Source of the DNA: an uncultured Cellulophaga sp.
GTDB lineage: Bacteria > Bacteroidota > Bacteroidia > Flavobacteriales > Flavobacteriaceae
Direction: 5' to 3'
NCBI GenBank assembly: GCA_947491225.1
Contig: CANLIE010000015.1
Span: forward strand, 1 to 62,572
Length of the DNA stretch: 62,572 nt
In this document: one piece after another, positions 1 to 8,617 of the stretch
Position numbering within the stretch: position 1 is the stretch's first letter
How the letters are laid out: the number at the start of each line of letters is the position of its first letter
Position numbers and translations under genes: made by a program
The notes under the pieces: model-generated
Databases searched by the model: none
The model's input: the letters and a program-made list of their open reading frames with translations, nothing else
What the model was told of the DNA's origin: nothing

Positions 1-162
1 ATTGGTGCTGCCTACAGGGTAAATGAAAGTGCTAGTGCTATGGCTATATTTAAAGTATCTAATACTATGAAAATTGGGTATGCTTATGAAACTCCTATTG
101 AAAATTCAATAAGAAATATTGACAATGGAACTCATGAAGTAATGCTTAATTTAAAACTGTAA
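1..162 (+). CDS. PorP/SprF family type IX secretion membrane protein (3' fragment)
   Basis: Frame 1 is open from the window edge to the TAA at 160-162, giving the last 53 residues of a protein that begins outside the window. The ending, with a KIGYAYE stretch and a final NGTHEVMLNLKL, matches the last beta strands of PorP/SprF outer-membrane proteins. These work with the T9SS and with gliding adhesins such as SprB, usually anchoring a large secreted partner encoded next door. The partner would lie upstream, out of view. The family call rests on the C-terminal pattern only. Confidence 0.7.
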   Translation: MGAAYRVNESASAMAIFKVSNTMKIGYAYETPIENSIRNIDNGTHEVMLNLKL

Positions 163-184
163 CGGTTAAAATTTATAAAATATA

Positions 185-220
185 AAAAATCCGAAAACAT
201 TGTTATGTTTTCGGATTTTT
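185..220. terminator. Bidirectional terminator between convergent genes
   Basis: A perfect 16-bp inverted repeat (185-200 and 205-220) around a TGTT loop. It has A-runs on the left and T-runs on the right, so it can terminate both the PorP-like gene on the plus strand and the DUF4249 gene on the minus strand. Confidence 0.9.
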
Positions 221-243
221 ACTTTTTATAAACTTACATCCTG

Positions 244-1092
244 TTATTTAAAAGTATAACTTGTTTTTACGACTTCTGCTACTCTAAAATAACCGAATGC
301 ATAATTTTTAGCATTGGTTGTATTTACACAGTTACCTTTTAGAGCTACGGGAATTGAATTAAAAACATCAACACCAGATGACTGTTCTATTAAAGTACGT
401 ATATAATTGTAATATGAATTAGAAATACCTATAAATTCAATATCAACAATATCTTCTGGAACAAATGCTTCTTTTTTATCAGTTTCCTCATCCTCTTCCT
501 TTTCGTATGTAATTTTAATTTCATTACCATTTATGAACTTGTCATCTAAATCTATTAATTCTGGCAATAAATCACCTACTTTCTTAAATTTAAATAAATA
601 AAAATTTTTTTCATCTTTTGGATCCTTAAATGAAACATTCACTTCTAAATCTTCATCACTAGCCCCATCTTCTTTAGATTGACTAAGGTCTGTTATTGAT
701 GTAACAGAAATCATTTTTTCTGTTGCAATATACTTTTCATTTAAATAATTTACTTCTAAAGTATAAGAATTATTAAGTACTGGCACAAAACTAGAGGTTG
801 TATATTCTCCATTACCTTGGTCTTCAAATATAAACTCTTCGGCACTATCATTATTAATGACTTTAACTAGAGCACCAGTAACCATATTAGGAATATTAGG
901 TTTAAAATATGGTGTAGATGTACTTAATTTTATTTTTTGATTAGAACCAGATGTTCCTTTTTCCCAATTTAAAGAAGCTTCTATTGTTAATCTTGGATCT
1001 GCATCTTTTAAATCCACATCCACTACATCTGTACAAGCAGAAAAAACTAAACCAATTAGTATAAATAAATATTTTATATCTGTTTTCATCAT
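244..1092 (-). CDS. DUF4249 domain lipoprotein
   Basis: A 282-residue exported lipoprotein. The N-terminus has a hydrophobic stretch ending in FSAC, a lipobox with Cys near residue 20, followed by an acidic TDVVDVDLKD segment as in many Bacteroidetes lipoproteins. The start of the mature part (PRLTIEASLNW) and overall size fit DUF4249, a family almost always encoded directly after a TonB-dependent receptor with a carboxypeptidase-like domain. That is the case here, with 1 bp between the genes. It is probably an outer-membrane-attached partner of that receptor; the ligand is unknown. A second ATG three bases downstream (1089) is an equally good start. Confidence 0.85.
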   Translation of the reverse strand: MMKTDIKYLFILIGLVFSACTDVVDVDLKDADPRLTIEASLNWEKGTSGSNQKIKLSTSTPYFKPNIPNMVTGALVKVINNDSAEEFIFEDQGNGEYTTSSFVPVLNNSYTLEVNYLNEKYIATEKMISVTSITDLSQSKEDGASDEDLEVNVSFKDPKDEKNFYLFKFKKVGDLLPELIDLDDKFINGNEIKITYEKEEDEETDKKEAFVPEDIVDIEFIGISNSYYNYIRTLIEQSSGVDVFNSIPVALKGNCVNTTNAKNYAFGYFRVAEVVKTSYTFK

Positions 1093-1093
1093 A

Positions 1094-3775
1094 TTAAAAT
1101 TTAAAATTATAAGTGGCAGAAGGCACTATTCCAAAAATTGCTGTTCTACTAGCCTCATTTATTCCAGTATCTGGATTTTGTGCAAAAGATATGGATGCAG
1201 CATTCTTTCTATTATAAATATTATATATACCAAAAACCCATTCTCCCTTCCATTTTTTGTTAGGTTTTCGGTTAGGTGTATAGGTAGCAGAAATATCTAA
1301 TCTATGATATAGTGGTAATCTATCTGCATTTCTACTAGAATAACTAGCTATTGACAATCCTTCATATTGATATTGTCCATTAGGGTAAGTTACTGGCCTA
1401 CCTGTTTGAAGAACCAAATTAGAGCCAAATACCCATTTATCATTTAATTTATATGATCCAGTAAGAGAAATGTCATGTGTTCTATCATAAGAAGTATTGT
1501 ACCATTCTCCGTCATTAATTCCAGGTCCTCCAGCGGCTCCGCCCAAAACCTTTTGCTCAGATTTAGATAATGTATAAGCTAACCATCCTGTAAATTTCCC
1601 TTCGTTTTTACGTAATAAAAATTCTAATCCGTATGCTCTTGATGTTCCACTCATTACTTCTGTTTCAATTGTATTATTTCCAATTAAATCAGATCCATCA
1701 ATATAATCTATTCTATTCGTTACATCTTTATAGTATAGTTCTGTTTCTAATGAGTATACTCTATTTTTAAAATCTTTAAAATAACCTATAGCATATTGAT
1801 TAGATAATTGTGGCTTTATAAATTTTCCACTTGGTGTCCATACATCTAAAGGTGTTACAGATGCAGTATTAGACAACAAATGTATATATTGAGCTGCTCT
1901 TGAATATCCCATTTTAACAGAAGAAGATTCATTTAACTGATATGCTAATGAAGCTCTAGGTTCAAAATTTCCGAAAAATTCTATGGTACTTCCCTTTTTG
2001 TAGGCAGTCTCTCCTATTTTTTCACCCCTTTCATATATGCCTAACTTATTATTATAAACCACAGGCAAATTATTAGCATAATCTGCTAAAGACTGTCCGC
2101 CCAATCTACTAAAAGCACTATATCTTATACCGTATTGAGCGGTTAATTTATTTGTTAATTTATGTTCTGCATTTATATAAAGTGCACTTTCAAAAGCCTT
2201 TTTCTTATCTAGTTTTAGTTCATTAATAGAAGATGTTTCTGTTGTAGGGGCTATTTGTCCTGGGTCAAAACCATAATACAAACCAGATATTCCAAAATCT
2301 AGTTTAAAGTTATTACTTACGTAATACTTAAAGTCATACTTTATGTTATAATTCTTTATAGAAGAAATCCAATTAAACTCTGCTAATTTTATAGATAACT
2401 CATAATCGTACTTACTATAGATAAGTGATAAGTTAGAGAATAATTTATCATTAAAAATGTGATTCCACCTTAAATTTCCTGATGCATTTCCGTAAGTACT
2501 CCCAAACAAATTGGAAAAATTAAAGACATCTCTTCCAAAATATCCTGATAAATACAGTTTATTATTTTTATTTAATTCATAGTTTGTTTTTAGATTTAAA
2601 TCATAAAATTTAACACTATTTTTATTCCCTGAAGCTTTTAGAAACAAATGTGCATATGACCCTCTCCCTGCAATTAAAAAAGATCCTTTATCATTAAACA
2701 TTGGCCCTTCTACTGCCAATCTACTAGAAATTAAACCTATACCACCTGTTGCACTAAGATTTTTACTGTTACCATCTTTTTGTCTAACGTCTAAAACTGA
2801 AGAAACCCTACCTCCAAAACGTGCTGGCACACCTCCCTTATATAATTTAATATCTTTAATAGCATCTGCATTAAAAACTGAGAAAAAACCAAAAAGGTGA
2901 GATGTATTATAAATAATAGCTTCATCTAATAACACTAAATTTTGATCAACAGCTCCTCCCCTTACATTAAATCCGCTAGATCCCTCTCCGTTATTGGTAA
3001 CTCCTGGCAACATTTGAATAGACTTTATAATGTCTACTTCTCCTAAAACTACTGGCATTTCTTTTATGGTAGATATACTAACCTTAGAAACACTCATTTG
3101 TGGAGTTCTAACATCAACACCCTCAGACAAGCCAGACGATACTACTACCTCATCTAATTCTGTAGATTCTTCAACCATTTCTATATCTTTCTTTTGATCT
3201 TCCCTTAGTGAAATTTCAAAAGATACATTTGAATAACCCATATATGACGCAACCAATGTATAACTACCTTCTTTAGCTGTAATTGAAAAGAACCCGTATT
3301 CATTTGTTGTAACTCCAATTGTTGTATCCATTAAGTAAACTGAAGCCCCAAAAATAGTTTCACCATTAGCAGCATCTTTTATTGTTCCACTAATAGTATA
3401 CTCTTTTTGGTCTTTACTTGATAAAACAATTAAATTTTCTTTTATTAAATACGTAATTGAACTATCTTTAAATAACCTATTAATTACATTTGTCACATTC
3501 TCATTAGTAGCATATATAGTAAATTTTTGATTAACGTTTACTTCTTCATTATTTAAAATAAAATGATGTTTGGTTTGTTCTTCTATTTGCTTTATTATTG
3601 TTTTTAATGGTGTGCTTTCTTCATTAATGGTAACCTTATCCTGAGAAAATCCATTGTAGGCCATTAATTGAAATACACATAATAGATATATAAAAATTGA
3701 TAATTTCATTAGTAGACTGTACTTTTTTCTACTGTCTTTATTAGATAATAAGACAGCAAGTTGTTTTATTTTCAT
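1094..3775 (-). CDS. TonB-dependent receptor with STN and carboxypeptidase-like domains
   Basis: An 893-residue outer-membrane receptor. After a signal segment (about residues 20-45) come a secretin/TonB N-terminal (STN) domain (about 50-120), a carboxypeptidase-regulatory-like beta-sandwich (about 125-205), a TonB plug (about 210-340, with GFNVRGG and LLDEAIIYN) and a long beta-barrel ending in aromatic residues (TYNFKF). The STN domain is the part that signals to a FecR-type anti-sigma factor, and FecR and an ECF sigma factor are encoded immediately upstream on the same strand. The substrate cannot be told from sequence: no SusD partner is present, while a DUF4249 lipoprotein follows. It probably imports a metal chelate or a small organic ligand under its own cell-surface signalling. 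Confidence 0.9.
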   Translation of the reverse strand: MKIKQLAVLLSNKDSRKKYSLLMKLSIFIYLLCVFQLMAYNGFSQDKVTINEESTPLKTIIKQIEEQTKHHFILNNEEVNVNQKFTIYATNENVTNVINRLFKDSSITYLIKENLIVLSSKDQKEYTISGTIKDAANGETIFGASVYLMDTTIGVTTNEYGFFSITAKEGSYTLVASYMGYSNVSFEISLREDQKKDIEMVEESTELDEVVVSSGLSEGVDVRTPQMSVSKVSISTIKEMPVVLGEVDIIKSIQMLPGVTNNGEGSSGFNVRGGAVDQNLVLLDEAIIYNTSHLFGFFSVFNADAIKDIKLYKGGVPARFGGRVSSVLDVRQKDGNSKNLSATGGIGLISSRLAVEGPMFNDKGSFLIAGRGSYAHLFLKASGNKNSVKFYDLNLKTNYELNKNNKLYLSGYFGRDVFNFSNLFGSTYGNASGNLRWNHIFNDKLFSNLSLIYSKYDYELSIKLAEFNWISSIKNYNIKYDFKYYVSNNFKLDFGISGLYYGFDPGQIAPTTETSSINELKLDKKKAFESALYINAEHKLTNKLTAQYGIRYSAFSRLGGQSLADYANNLPVVYNNKLGIYERGEKIGETAYKKGSTIEFFGNFEPRASLAYQLNESSSVKMGYSRAAQYIHLLSNTASVTPLDVWTPSGKFIKPQLSNQYAIGYFKDFKNRVYSLETELYYKDVTNRIDYIDGSDLIGNNTIETEVMSGTSRAYGLEFLLRKNEGKFTGWLAYTLSKSEQKVLGGAAGGPGINDGEWYNTSYDRTHDISLTGSYKLNDKWVFGSNLVLQTGRPVTYPNGQYQYEGLSIASYSSRNADRLPLYHRLDISATYTPNRKPNKKWKGEWVFGIYNIYNRKNAASISFAQNPDTGINEASRTAIFGIVPSATYNFKF

Positions 3776-3860
3776 AAATTTGAAAGTTGTTAATTAATTC
3801 TGATTGATACAATTAAATTATTGACGCGTTTGTGGGAAAATTGCCGTTTTCCCACTTTTT

Positions 3861-4832
3861 TTATTTTATTATCCACTCATCTGTTTCTGTTTTATATTCA
3901 TAATTAAAGTTTTTTGAAATTTTTAAGACCTCTAATATTTCGTTTAAAGGAGTTTCATAATCAAAATACCCTGTAAACCTTGAATTTGAGATTTTGTCAT
4001 TTGTAAAAGAAATTTTTATATTATGCTGCAAACTTAAATCATACGCTATATCTTGAAATGTTTTGTTTTCAAATTGTATTTTATTGTTCTGACAAGCAAT
4101 AGTATTTTTATCTATTTCTGATGAAGACCTAACAATTACTCCATTTTTCTTTTCAATCTTAATTTTATCATTGGGTAACATTAATATAGCTTCATTAAAA
4201 TATTTATTTGATGTTACCTCTACCTTCCCTGTAAGTAAAGTAGTTTCTGTATACAGGCCATTAGAGTAAGATTTAACATTAAAACTTGTTCCTAATGCCT
4301 TTACTATTACACTATCTGATGTTTCTACTGTAAAAGGATGGTTTTCGTCTTTTTTTACTTCAAAAAATGCTTCGCCTTCTAAAATAATGGCTCTAGGGTA
4401 ATTTGTATTAAACGATATTTTGCTAGATGCATTTAAAAATACTAAAGAGCCATCTGGAAGGGTAATTTGTTTTTGCTCGCTGTATGCTGTTTCATAAGTC
4501 ATTACAGTACTACTGAAAAAAGAAGAATATGTATAAGTAAAAATAACAGCTAGCATTGCTATTACAGCAGCATACTTATAAAAAATATTTAACCTATAAG
4601 GTTTCTTGAATTCTACTTTATTAAAAAACTCTTGTTTTGCCTTTTCTATGTCAAGATTAGGTTCATAAGAGATTTGTCCTGTTATGTTATAGAGCTTAAC
4701 TATCTTTTCATATAACTCATTGTCAAAGTCAGCGGAATTAATCCACATTTTAACCTTATCCTCCGTTTCTTTATCTGCTCTTTTAGATACATACGCCCAT
4801 ATCTCTGCTTCATTAATTATGTGTTTTTTCAT
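3861..4832 (-). CDS. FecR family anti-sigma factor / signal transducer
   Basis: A 323-residue inner-membrane regulator when started at the ATG at 4832; an upstream in-frame ATG at 4862 adds ten residues with no obvious value. The N-terminal cytoplasmic part (about 85 residues) would bind the sigma factor. It is followed by one transmembrane helix (residues about 88-108), a FecR domain (QITLPDGSLVFLNASS, then LEGEAFFEV and ALGTSFNV) and a C-terminal DUF4974-type STN-like domain. It sits between the ECF sigma factor and the STN-bearing receptor, the standard order for a trans-envelope cascade in which ligand-loaded receptor contacts FecR and frees the sigma factor. Confidence 0.9.
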   Translation of the reverse strand: MKKHIINEAEIWAYVSKRADKETEDKVKMWINSADFDNELYEKIVKLYNITGQISYEPNLDIEKAKQEFFNKVEFKKPYRLNIFYKYAAVIAMLAVIFTYTYSSFFSSTVMTYETAYSEQKQITLPDGSLVFLNASSKISFNTNYPRAIILEGEAFFEVKKDENHPFTVETSDSVIVKALGTSFNVKSYSNGLYTETTLLTGKVEVTSNKYFNEAILMLPNDKIKIEKKNGVIVRSSSEIDKNTIACQNNKIQFENKTFQDIAYDLSLQHNIKISFTNDKISNSRFTGYFDYETPLNEILEVLKISKNFNYEYKTETDEWIIK

Positions 4833-4888
4833 AACCAGGTATTTAACTACTATAAGACGCATGCCAAGTTGCTATACCCTATTTTTTT

Positions 4889-5389
4889 TTATAAATAACT
4901 TTTAAGCATATTACTAAAAGCATTTAATGCTTTAGAAATATGAGCCTCTACGGTTTTTATAGAAATGTTTTTTTTTGAAGCAATCTCGCTATAAGTTAAT
5001 CCTTTATCTCTTGATAACTTAAAAATTTCAGCTGTTTTAGGAGGTAATGATGTGTAGACTAAATCAATTTCTTTAATTAACTCCCAATCATTATTCATTT
5101 CTGTTTCTAAACTAATAGTTTTTGTATAAAGATTAGTATACTTTTCTCTAGCTTGTACTCTTCTGTAATGATCAATAACTTTATTTTTTAACGTAACTAT
5201 TAAAAACGATTCTAATGTTCTATCATTACAATTAATTTCCTCTATTTTCTCCCAAAGCTTAATATACGTTTCCTGTACTAATTCATTAGATACAACACTA
5301 TCCCGCGTTAGTTTCATTGCGTAATTAAAAAGCCTTTTATAATGCTTATCAAATAATGCTGAGAATTTTTCTTTATGGGATAACTTCAT
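4889..5389 (-). CDS. ECF RNA polymerase sigma factor (FecI-like)
   Basis: A 166-residue sigma-70 family protein of the extracytoplasmic-function group expanded in Bacteroidetes. Region 2 lies at about residues 10-75 (FDKHYKRLFNYAMKL, then ELVQETYIKLWEK). Region 4 lies at about 110-160 and ends in a helix-turn-helix (LTYSEIASKKNISIKTVEAHISKAL). It is first in the sigma/FecR/receptor/DUF4249 set, all on the minus strand. It presumably directs transcription of the receptor genes when FecR releases it. Confidence 0.92.
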   Translation of the reverse strand: MKLSHKEKFSALFDKHYKRLFNYAMKLTRDSVVSNELVQETYIKLWEKIEEINCNDRTLESFLIVTLKNKVIDHYRRVQAREKYTNLYTKTISLETEMNNDWELIKEIDLVYTSLPPKTAEIFKLSRDKGLTYSEIASKKNISIKTVEAHISKALNAFSNMLKSYL

Positions 5390-5513
5390 TAATTAATATT
5401 TCTCAGCTATAATAAAGAGTTTTTCATTAAAATTAGAGATAAAATTAAATAAAAAACATAATTAACAGTATTTGTTAAGTTCATTATAACATTTATTAAA
5501 ATACTTAGAAAAA

Positions 5514-6392
5514 TTAATTAAATGTATGACTTTTCAATAAATCTACCAATTGTTTTGGGTTAGATAAATAAATAGTTCTTTCCTTAAAATGTTCAGTTTC
5601 AAGATTAATGGGGTTGCCTGTAACTATTAATTTTGTTGTAGTTTGCTTTAGTATATTTTCTATTTTATTTTTTATCTTATCTGGAACAGTAGTTACAAAC
5701 ATAGTTAATAGAAAATCAGGAGAAATTATTTTTTGTATTGCTTCAATATTATCTATAGGAACATTCTGCCCTAAATAATAGGTGTTCCAACCTAGTTCTT
5801 TTGCAATATACTGGGCTAATAGTAAACCAATTTCATGATGTTCATACTCTGGCAAAAATAATATAATTTTGGGAGCATCTTCTGCTGGTAATGGTAAAGA
5901 ATTAATTCCTGCTATTACCTTCTGTCTAATTAAATTTGAAATAAAATGTTCTTGAACTGGCATTATCTTGTTTACACCCCATAAAACACCTATTTGATTC
6001 AAAAAAGGATAAATTAAATCTGTTACAGCAGCCAATATGCCTTTATTTTCTATATGACTGTTTATTATTTTATTAAATTCTCTCTCATTCATTTCTATGA
6101 GACTGAGCGTTAGAACCGTTAATTCATCTCCTGCTACAGGCTTTAACAATACTTCTGTAACACTAGAGTGTATTTCGTCTTGGGACATTTTATCTATCCT
6201 AGATATCTTATATCCATTACGTTGTAAAATACTTATATTGAGCAACTTTCGTAAAAGAGCATCTGGATATACTCTTATATTAGTATCCGTTCGCTTTGGT
6301 CTTACAAAGCTATATCTACTCTCCCATTTACGTAGTGTATGTGCATTAATACCTGTAAGCGTTGAGACTTGCGCCATTGAATAACTACTCAT
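5514..6392 (-). CDS. CarH-like MerR regulator with B12-binding domain (probable photoreceptor)
   Basis: A 292-residue MerR-type regulator. Residues 1-75 form the winged-helix DNA-binding domain (HTLRKWESRYSFVRPKRT). The C-terminal half is a cobalamin-binding module. It keeps the residues seen in CarH photoreceptors: W138 followed nine residues later by E148-H149, the helix-bundle cap over the corrin, and E184-x-H186-x-x-G189, whose His is the lower axial cobalt ligand. In CarH-type proteins adenosylcobalamin holds a DNA-bound oligomer in the dark, and light breaks it to derepress carotenoid genes. The gene is divergent from the fasciclin/crt genes, so the role as a light-controlled repressor of pigment synthesis is well supported by motif and context, though not proven. 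A TATTTTTG -7 element at 6412-6419 (minus strand) gives a short leader. Confidence 0.88.
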   Translation of the reverse strand: MSSYSMAQVSTLTGINAHTLRKWESRYSFVRPKRTDTNIRVYPDALLRKLLNISILQRNGYKISRIDKMSQDEIHSSVTEVLLKPVAGDELTVLTLSLIEMNEREFNKIINSHIENKGILAAVTDLIYPFLNQIGVLWGVNKIMPVQEHFISNLIRQKVIAGINSLPLPAEDAPKIILFLPEYEHHEIGLLLAQYIAKELGWNTYYLGQNVPIDNIEAIQKIISPDFLLTMFVTTVPDKIKNKIENILKQTTTKLIVTGNPINLETEHFKERTIYLSNPKQLVDLLKSHTFN

Positions 6393-6411
6393 TTCTTCAA
6401 ATTAATAGTAA

Positions 6412-6419
6412 CAAAAATA
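6412..6419 (-). promoter_or_regulatory. -7 promoter element of the CarH-like regulator
   Basis: The minus strand reads TATTTTTG, an exact match to the Bacteroidetes TAnnTTTG -7 consensus, 20 bp before the regulator's ATG. The nearer inverted-repeat operator (6447-6476) lies just upstream of it, where a repressor could control its own gene. Confidence 0.55.
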
Positions 6420-6446
6420 CTTTAAAAAAAAGTAAAAACATATTTT

Positions 6447-6476
6447 TGTCTACTTTTTTAATAAAATAATTAGACA
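6447..6476. promoter_or_regulatory. Putative CarH-like operator 1
   Basis: Inverted repeat TGTCTA (6447-6452) ... TAGACA (6471-6476), 6-bp arms with an 18-bp spacer. A second inverted repeat of the same sequence and spacing occurs at 6498-6527. Assignment to the adjacent regulator is inferred from position. Confidence 0.6.
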
Positions 6477-6491
6477 ATAAAATTATTTTTA

Positions 6492-6499
6492 TATATTTG
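6492..6499 (+). promoter_or_regulatory. -7 promoter element of the fasciclin gene
   Basis: TATATTTG is an exact TAnnTTTG match 30 bp before the fasciclin ATG. Its last two bases overlap the TGTCTA arm of operator 2, and the TTAGACA arm of operator 1 (6470-6476) falls near the expected -33 position. A protein bound to these sites would block RNA polymerase. Confidence 0.65.
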
Positions 6500-6527
6500 T
6501 CTAACATTTAATAATAAAAGTTAGACA
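6498..6527. promoter_or_regulatory. Putative CarH-like operator 2
   Basis: Inverted repeat TGTCTAAC (6498-6505) ... GTTAGACA (6520-6527). The core TGTCTA/TAGACA arms again span exactly 30 bp, and here the arms extend to 8 bp. It lies between the -7 element and the ATG at 6530, covering the transcription start region. Confidence 0.65.
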
Positions 6528-6529
6528 TT

Positions 6530-8488
6530 ATGAAAATTAAAAATTATTTACCAGCGTTGATTTTATTTGTCTTTGCATTCACATCTTGTGGTAATGATGA
6601 CGAATCTAATTATGAAGTTGCTACAATGAACATTGTAGAATTGGCTTCAAAAACAGAAAGCCTAAGTACATTAGTAGCAACACTATCAAAATCAGATGAA
6701 AATCCAAATTCTGCTCTTGTTGGAGCATTAAGTGGTAATGGCCCTTTTACTGTATTTGCTCCTACAAATGATGCTTTTACTTCTCTATTTGAAAATTTAG
6801 ACAATTATTCTTCTCTAGATGATTTTAATTCAGAAGAGAAAAAAGTACTACTTGCTACAATACTTAAATACCACGTTATATCTGGTACTGCCTTACCATC
6901 TAGCGAATTATCTAATGGACAAGAAATAACTACAATTCTTGGAGATAAGCTAACCATAAAATTAGATGATGCAGTATTTATTGATGATGCAACTGATATA
7001 GATGCACAAGTTGTTAATGCAGATATAAAAGCTACCAACGGAATAGTACATATTATAAATAAAGTACTTTTACCACAATCTGTAATAGATGCAATTAACT
7101 TAGGAACATTGGTAGACATAGTTGTAGATAGTGAAACACTTACAATTCTTGAAGCTGCAGTGATAAAGGCTGGTTTAGTAGACACACTAAATTCTGATGG
7201 TCCTTTTACTGTATTTGCACCAACTGATGCTGCATTTGTTTCATTATTGGATAATTTAGGAGACAATTATAATTCCTTGGATGATTTTGATACTGAAGTA
7301 GAAATACAGTTATTAAAAGATATTTTATTGTATCACGTACTACCTGCTAAGGTTTTATCTACAGACTTAGCTGCTGGTGAAGTTGGTACCGCTTTAGCAG
7401 ACAATTCTATAGAGGTTGTAAACAATGATGGAACCTTTGTTATTGCTGATGCTTCTGATAGTAATGCAAACATTTCTGCTGTAAATATTATGGCTTCTAA
7501 TGGTGTTGCACACGTAATAGATAAAGTATTATTACCACAAGCTGCTGTAGATTTTATAGCATCACAACAACCTACAATAGTAGAATTAGCGATAGCAACA
7601 AATGATTTATCATTACTAGTTGGCGCATTACAACAAGCAGATGCTGGTTTGGTAGACTTATTAGGCACAGATGGTCCTTTTACTGTATTTGCGCCTACAA
7701 ACGATGCTTTTGCAGCCCTATTAAACGATTTAGGTGATGAATACAATAGCTTAACAGATTTTGACACTGAAGATGAAAAAGAGATGTTAACTAAAATTTT
7801 AAAATACCATGTCATAGCTGGTACTACCGCTTACTCTACAGACTTATCTAATGAACAAAAGATAACTACTGCACAAGGAGAAGATATAACAGTTAATTTA
7901 ACTGGAGGTGTTTTTATACAGGATGCTACCGATACAGACGCAGCTGTAACAACTGCAGATATAGTAGCAAAAAATGGTGTTGTACATATTATAGACAAGG
8001 TATTATTACCACAAGAAATAATAGATGCCTTACAGCCTAACATTGTAGAACTTGCTATTGCTACAGACGATTTATCTTTATTAGTTAGTGCTTTACAACA
8101 AGCAGATGCTGGCTTAGTAGAATTACTAGGAACTGAAGGTCCTTTTACTGTATTTGCACCTACTAATGATGCTTTTACAGCTCTATTAAACGATTTAGGT
8201 GCTGAATATAATAGCCTAGCAGATTTTGACACTACAGAAGAAAAAACATTACTAGCAAACATACTTAAATATCATGTCGTTTCTGGTGCAGCTGTAAAAT
8301 CTACAGATTTATCAGATGGACAAATAATTGGAACAGCTCTTGAACAAAATATTACTATTAACCTAACAGGTGGTGTATTTATTACTGATGCTAATAATAA
8401 TGATGCAATGGTAAAAACTGCAGATCTTGAGGCTAGTAATGGTATTATACATATCATTGACAAGGTATTATTACCAAGTATTCATTAA
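6530..8488 (+). CDS. Lipoprotein with four fasciclin (FAS1) domains
   Basis: A 652-residue exported lipoprotein. The signal peptide ends in FTSC, so the lipidated Cys is residue 20. Four FAS1 domains follow at about residues 33-185, 190-340, 345-500 and 500-652. Each has the family's two hallmarks, a GPFTVFAPTNDAF-type H1 motif and a NGxxHxIDKVLLP-type H2 motif. Domains 3 and 4 are much more alike than the others, which suggests recent internal duplication. FAS1 proteins usually mediate adhesion or bind small or hydrophobic ligands; in some other organisms FAS1 proteins bind carotenoids. Here the gene is first behind the CarH-type operator and ahead of the crt genes, so a pigment-related surface role is possible but is inference. 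Confidence 0.92.
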   Translation: MKIKNYLPALILFVFAFTSCGNDDESNYEVATMNIVELASKTESLSTLVATLSKSDENPNSALVGALSGNGPFTVFAPTNDAFTSLFENLDNYSSLDDFNSEEKKVLLATILKYHVISGTALPSSELSNGQEITTILGDKLTIKLDDAVFIDDATDIDAQVVNADIKATNGIVHIINKVLLPQSVIDAINLGTLVDIVVDSETLTILEAAVIKAGLVDTLNSDGPFTVFAPTDAAFVSLLDNLGDNYNSLDDFDTEVEIQLLKDILLYHVLPAKVLSTDLAAGEVGTALADNSIEVVNNDGTFVIADASDSNANISAVNIMASNGVAHVIDKVLLPQAAVDFIASQQPTIVELAIATNDLSLLVGALQQADAGLVDLLGTDGPFTVFAPTNDAFAALLNDLGDEYNSLTDFDTEDEKEMLTKILKYHVIAGTTAYSTDLSNEQKITTAQGEDITVNLTGGVFIQDATDTDAAVTTADIVAKNGVVHIIDKVLLPQEIIDALQPNIVELAIATDDLSLLVSALQQADAGLVELLGTEGPFTVFAPTNDAFTALLNDLGAEYNSLADFDTTEEKTLLANILKYHVVSGAAVKSTDLSDGQIIGTALEQNITINLTGGVFITDANNNDAMVKTADLEASNGIIHIIDKVLLPSIH

Positions 8489-8534
8489 ATTAATTGACAT
8501 TTTGGTTGGTTTGATTAATTAATTGATTTATGTT

Positions 8535-8565
8535 ACCGGTGGTTTATAAAAATCACCGGTTTTTA
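8535..8565 (+). terminator. Terminator or attenuator between fasciclin gene and crtI
   Basis: Stem ACCGGTG (8535-8541) / CACCGGT (8554-8560) followed by a T-run. It probably ends or reduces the fasciclin transcript before the crt genes, so crtI may also have its own start; a small palindrome TTGTACTACAA lies at 8588-8598 in the crtI leader. Confidence 0.65.
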
Positions 8566-8617
8566 ATTAAGTTTAAAAAAACATATATTGTACTACAATA
8601 CCTACTTATTATAATTT

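Noticed and set aside
6610-8463. Several minus-strand frames opposite the fasciclin gene
   Set aside because: They are shadows caused by the repeated FAS1 codons; no start signals and no family likeness.
8588-8598. Palindrome TTGTACTACAA before crtI as a third regulator site
   Set aside because: It differs from the TGTCTA arms, and an 11-bp palindrome is easily found by chance in AT-rich DNA.
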